Source of the DNA: Novipirellula galeiformis
GTDB lineage: Bacteria > Planctomycetota > Planctomycetia > Pirellulales > Pirellulaceae
Direction of reading: 5' to 3'
Length of the DNA stretch: 64,000 nucleotides
Assembly (NCBI RefSeq): GCF_007860095.1
Contig: NZ_SJPT01000003.1
Coordinates: forward strand, 641,764-705,763
The translations under genes were made by a program, and so were the position numbers. The notes under the pieces were generated by a model, which saw nothing but the letters and a program-made list of their open reading frames with translations, made no database searches and had not been told where the DNA came from. Of this stretch, positions 61,039 through 64,000 are shown piece after piece; position 1 is the stretch's first letter, and every line of letters starts with the position of its first letter.

Positions 61039-62553
61039 ATGTACGATCCTAAGCGAGCGGTTCATCCTCTCTACACCCTGCTTCCCACCGAGATCGAAGG
61101 CTTTGAATCGTTGGCGGAGTTGGCCCTAGACCAACGGTCGTCTTGGAATCATGCCACCGATGATGTTTGGCGAGCGTTGGACGCGAACCTATGGGAGATT
61201 ACACAGAATCCTTGGGTCGTATTGCAAACCGCTTCGCGCGAGCGCAGCGAACATTTGCTCGGCGACTCTCGTTTTCGCGAAAAGGTGGACGCCTTGGTCA
61301 AAGCCCGTCGGCAAGCGGTCCAAACACCCGCGTGGTTCCCGCAGCACCATCCCAACTCGCCGCTGACGTGTGCGGTCTATTTCAGTATGGAGTTCATGCT
61401 TAGCGAAGCCTTGCCGATCTATTCCGGCGGATTGGGCAATGTCGCGGGCGATCAACTCAAAGCGTCGAGTGACTTGGGCATCCCCGTCGTCGGCGTTGGC
61501 GACGAATATCGATCAAGTCTCAGATGCCAAGCTTTGGAAGTTTCCCATTGAATCGAGCAAGGCGTTGGTCGATTATCACATGAATTGGCCGCTGCGGGCG
61601 AGGATCTCGACGAAGTCGAAGCAGCCAAGCATCGGCTCGATCCTCATGTTTTGACGCTTGGATTCGCGCGCCGTTTCGCCACTTACAAACGTCCCAATTT
61701 GCTGCTACATGATCCGCAGCGACTTCTGCGATTATTGAGCGATCCCGAGCGTCCGGTGCAATTAGTCCTGGCCGGCAAGGCTCATCCCGCCGACCAAGCG
61801 GGACAAGACATGATCCGCAGTTGGCTGCAACTTTGTGCTCAACCGGTCGCCCGACAACACGTGATCTTTCTGAGCGATTACGACGTGCGGATGGCGGAAC
61901 ATTTGGTCCAAGGGGTTGATGTGTGGATCAACACCCCTCAGCGGCCGTGGGAGGCGAGTGGCACCAGTGGCATGAAGGTGTTGGTCAATGGCGGCTTGAA
62001 CCTTTCCGAGTTAGATGGTTGGTGGGCGAAAGCGTATACGCCCGAAGTCGGTTGCGCACTGGGCGATGGCCAAGAGCATGGCGACGCTGACACCTCGTTA
62101 TTCGGCAATTCGCAGCGTGTGTGAATACACCGAGCAACACGATGTGCCCGCCGCGATCGCCTATCGCGAACGGGCGGCGTTCAACGGCGTACTGGGCACT
62201 CGCATCATCCTTTGGGAACACTCGCTTAAAGAAAAATGGAGCTTGCTGAGGTTCGGCAAGCTGCAAATCGAATCCGCCGGTGATGAACACGAATTCACCG
62301 TCGAGGTGTTCCTCGATGGACTCGATCCCAGTTTTGTGCAGGTCGAGTTGTACGCGGATCCGATCGAAGATGAGGCACACTTTGTCGAACCATGATTCGC
62401 CTCGAAGCGGAATCCAGCGAATCACACTGGGGCACCTACCGCATCAAAGTTCAAGCCACCCGCCCCGCCGCCGACTATACGCCTCGCATCGTTCCGCTTC
62501 ATCTCGGTGTCGCGACCCCGCTGGAACTCAATCTCATTTGTTGGCAACGGTGA
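61039..62553 (+). pseudogene. glgP: Degraded alpha-glucan phosphorylase
   Basis: Fragments of one gene in changing frames. The N terminus begins MYDPKRAVHPLYTLLP and includes CAVYFSMEFMLSEALPIYSG and GIPVVGVG. Then a large deletion and frame change near 61500 gives NIDQVSDAKLWKFPIESSKA; another change gives VLTLGFARRFATYKRPNLL, PVQLVLAGKAHPADQAG and NTPQRPWEASGTSGMK (the PLP region) to about 62110; another gives YTEQHDVPAAIAYRERAAFN; and finally VQATRPAADYTPRIVP ends in WQR-stop at 62551. The intact enzyme has over 800 residues; here only about 500 codons remain. It once released glucose-1-phosphate from glycogen. Confidence 0.9.
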
Positions 62554-62642
62554 AGTGGGAACGCATGGGGACGGCACCGATTGTGTAATGGAAAACAAAC
62601 CACTCTGTAAACTCGCTCGACCACTCTCAAGGAAATACGGTG

Positions 62643-64000
62643 ATGACCGCGTTGATGAAGTCGACCACCCTGACATCCGAACTACTCGACAAGATCGACG
62701 CCTATTGGCGTGCCGCGAACTACTTGTCGGTAGGACAAATTTATCTCCGCGACTAACCTGCTGCTTAAGCGTCCTTTGCAGGTCGCAGATATCAAAGCGA
62801 TGCTGTTGGGGCACTGGGGCACTACGCCAGGCCAGAATTTTATTTACGCCCATTTAAATCGCGTGATCAAGTAATACGACCTCGATATGATCTACGTTTC
62901 GGGTCCTGGACATGGCGGACCGGCGGTCGTCGCCAATACGTATCTCGAAGGTTCGTATAGCGAGATCTATCCCCATATCAGTCAAGATGAAGCCGGTTTG
63001 CAAAAGCTGTTTAAGCAGTTTTCCTTTCCTGGAGGGATCCCCAGCCACGCCTCTCCCGAGTGCCCTGGATCGATTCACGAGGGGGGCGAGTTGGGTTATT
63101 CGCTCAGCCATGCGTTCGGCGCGGTGTTCGATAACCCCGAGCTGATCGAGGCCTGTGTGGTCGGCGATGGCGAAGCGCAAACGGGTCCCCTGGCCACCGC
63201 ATGGCACTCCAACAAATTCCTCAATCCGGCCCAAGATGGCGTGGTGCTGCCGATCCTTCATCTGAATGGTTACAAGATCGCCACCCCGACCGTCTCGGCG
63301 CGGATCGAGCACGAGGAACTTGAGCAACTCCTTCGCGGGTATGGATGGACCCTTACTTTGTCGAGGGTGACGACCCTCGGCGGATGCACGAAGCGATGGC
63401 GACGACGCTCGACCGAGTGATCCAACAAATCCAACAGATTCAACGCAGTGCACGCGACCATGGTCATCTGACGCGACCGCGTTGGCCGATGATCGTGCTC
63501 CAGACACCGAAGGGATGGACGGGTCCGAAGAAGATCGATGGCGTCAAAAACGAAGGGACAATTCGTTCGCACCAAGTCCCCTTGTCTCACCCCGCGACTC
63601 ATCCCGAGCACTTGCAACCATTGGAAGATTGGTTGCAGAGCTACCGGCCGCAAGAGTTGTTTGACGAAGCGGGGCGATTCAAAGCTGAACTGGCCGAGCT
63701 CGCTCCACGTGGGAATCGCCGCATGGGCGCAAATCCGCATGCCAATGGTGGTGCCCTGCTGCGTGATTTGAAGACGCCCGATTTCCGCGACTTCGCCGTC
63801 GAGGTGCCGGAACCAGGAATCCAAGGCATCGGGGACACCCATGTGCTCGGTCGCTTTATCCGCGATGTGACTCAAATGAACGATGAGCAGCGAAACTTTC
63901 GCCTGTTTGGCCCCGACGAAACCGCGTCCAATGGCCTCGAAGCCGTCTTTGATGTGACATCGCGTCAATGGGATGCTCGCACGAGCCCGGATGATCAGTT
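62643..64000 (+). pseudogene. xfp: Degraded phosphoketolase (runs off the window)
   Basis: The start reads [20 protein letters not shown] and [17 protein letters not shown], then a stop caused by one extra base near 62752. The shifted frame continues [17 protein letters not shown] and [20 protein letters not shown], an in-frame TAA (62875), then [13 protein letters not shown] and [20 protein letters not shown] (the TPP-binding region). After a one-base loss near 63348 it reads [40 protein letters not shown] and stays open to the window end. The enzyme splits xylulose-5-phosphate or fructose-6-phosphate to acetyl phosphate. At least three lesions; the missing part is beyond 64000. Confidence 0.9.

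Overview
The window looks like chromosomal DNA of a planctomycete, most likely a Pirellulaceae member close to Rhodopirellula. The reasons are the style of the proteins (an EF-G of the spirochaete/planctomycete/mitochondrial kind, DUF547 and DUF58 proteins, small Ser/Pro-rich exported proteins), moderate GC by eye, loosely packed genes and many dispersed palindromes and short tandem repeats. No rRNA or tRNA gene and no CRISPR array was seen.

Layout. 1-6.8 kb: housekeeping genes (end of a membrane protein, GTP cyclohydrolase I, a large FAD/Fe-S dehydrogenase, a secreted protein of unknown function). 7.0-8.4 kb: a short array of small minus-strand genes separated by long imperfect inverted repeats resembling integron attC sites. 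8.5-37.9 kb: a large accessory region built around arsenic. It holds an Acr3 arsenite exporter, an ArsM-type methyltransferase, the radical-SAM enzyme ArsS overlapping a PiT phosphate permease, a rhodanese overlapping a SelD-associated type FAD oxidoreductase, three DUF547 proteins, a membrane Fe-S/FAD oxidoreductase, an LCAT-type lipoprotein, two glycosyltransferases, a DUF3179 protein and several small exported proteins. Five copies of one palindromic element lie only here, at gene junctions, and a GTGA-N6-TCAC motif recurs in three of its promoter regions. ArsM plus ArsS is the known core for arsenosugar synthesis; the other genes look like candidates for accessory, sugar-transfer, lipid-linking or redox steps. 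38.1-40.2 kb: a second attC-like array in the same orientation, with four small cassette-like genes, one of them broken by an amber codon.

41.1-57.98 kb is mostly core: fusA, rpsR, a thioesterase, an ABC-type permease followed by an ABC exporter whose nucleotide-binding motifs are all degenerate, an A24 prepilin peptidase with a long insert, a fucosyltransferase-like protein, a DUF58 protein, a TIM-barrel epimerase-like protein, a ZIP transporter, an ABC1/UbiB kinase-like protein and thioredoxin 2. 58.1-64 kb is a graveyard of central carbon genes: remnants of glycogen debranching enzyme (glgX), alpha-glucan phosphorylase (glgP) and phosphoketolase (xfp, running off the window), around an intact SDR gene.

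The two most interesting points are the extended arsenic/arsenosugar island with its own repeats and shared putative operator, and its position between two co-oriented cassette-like arrays. Functional links beyond ArsM/ArsS/Acr3 are inference from context.
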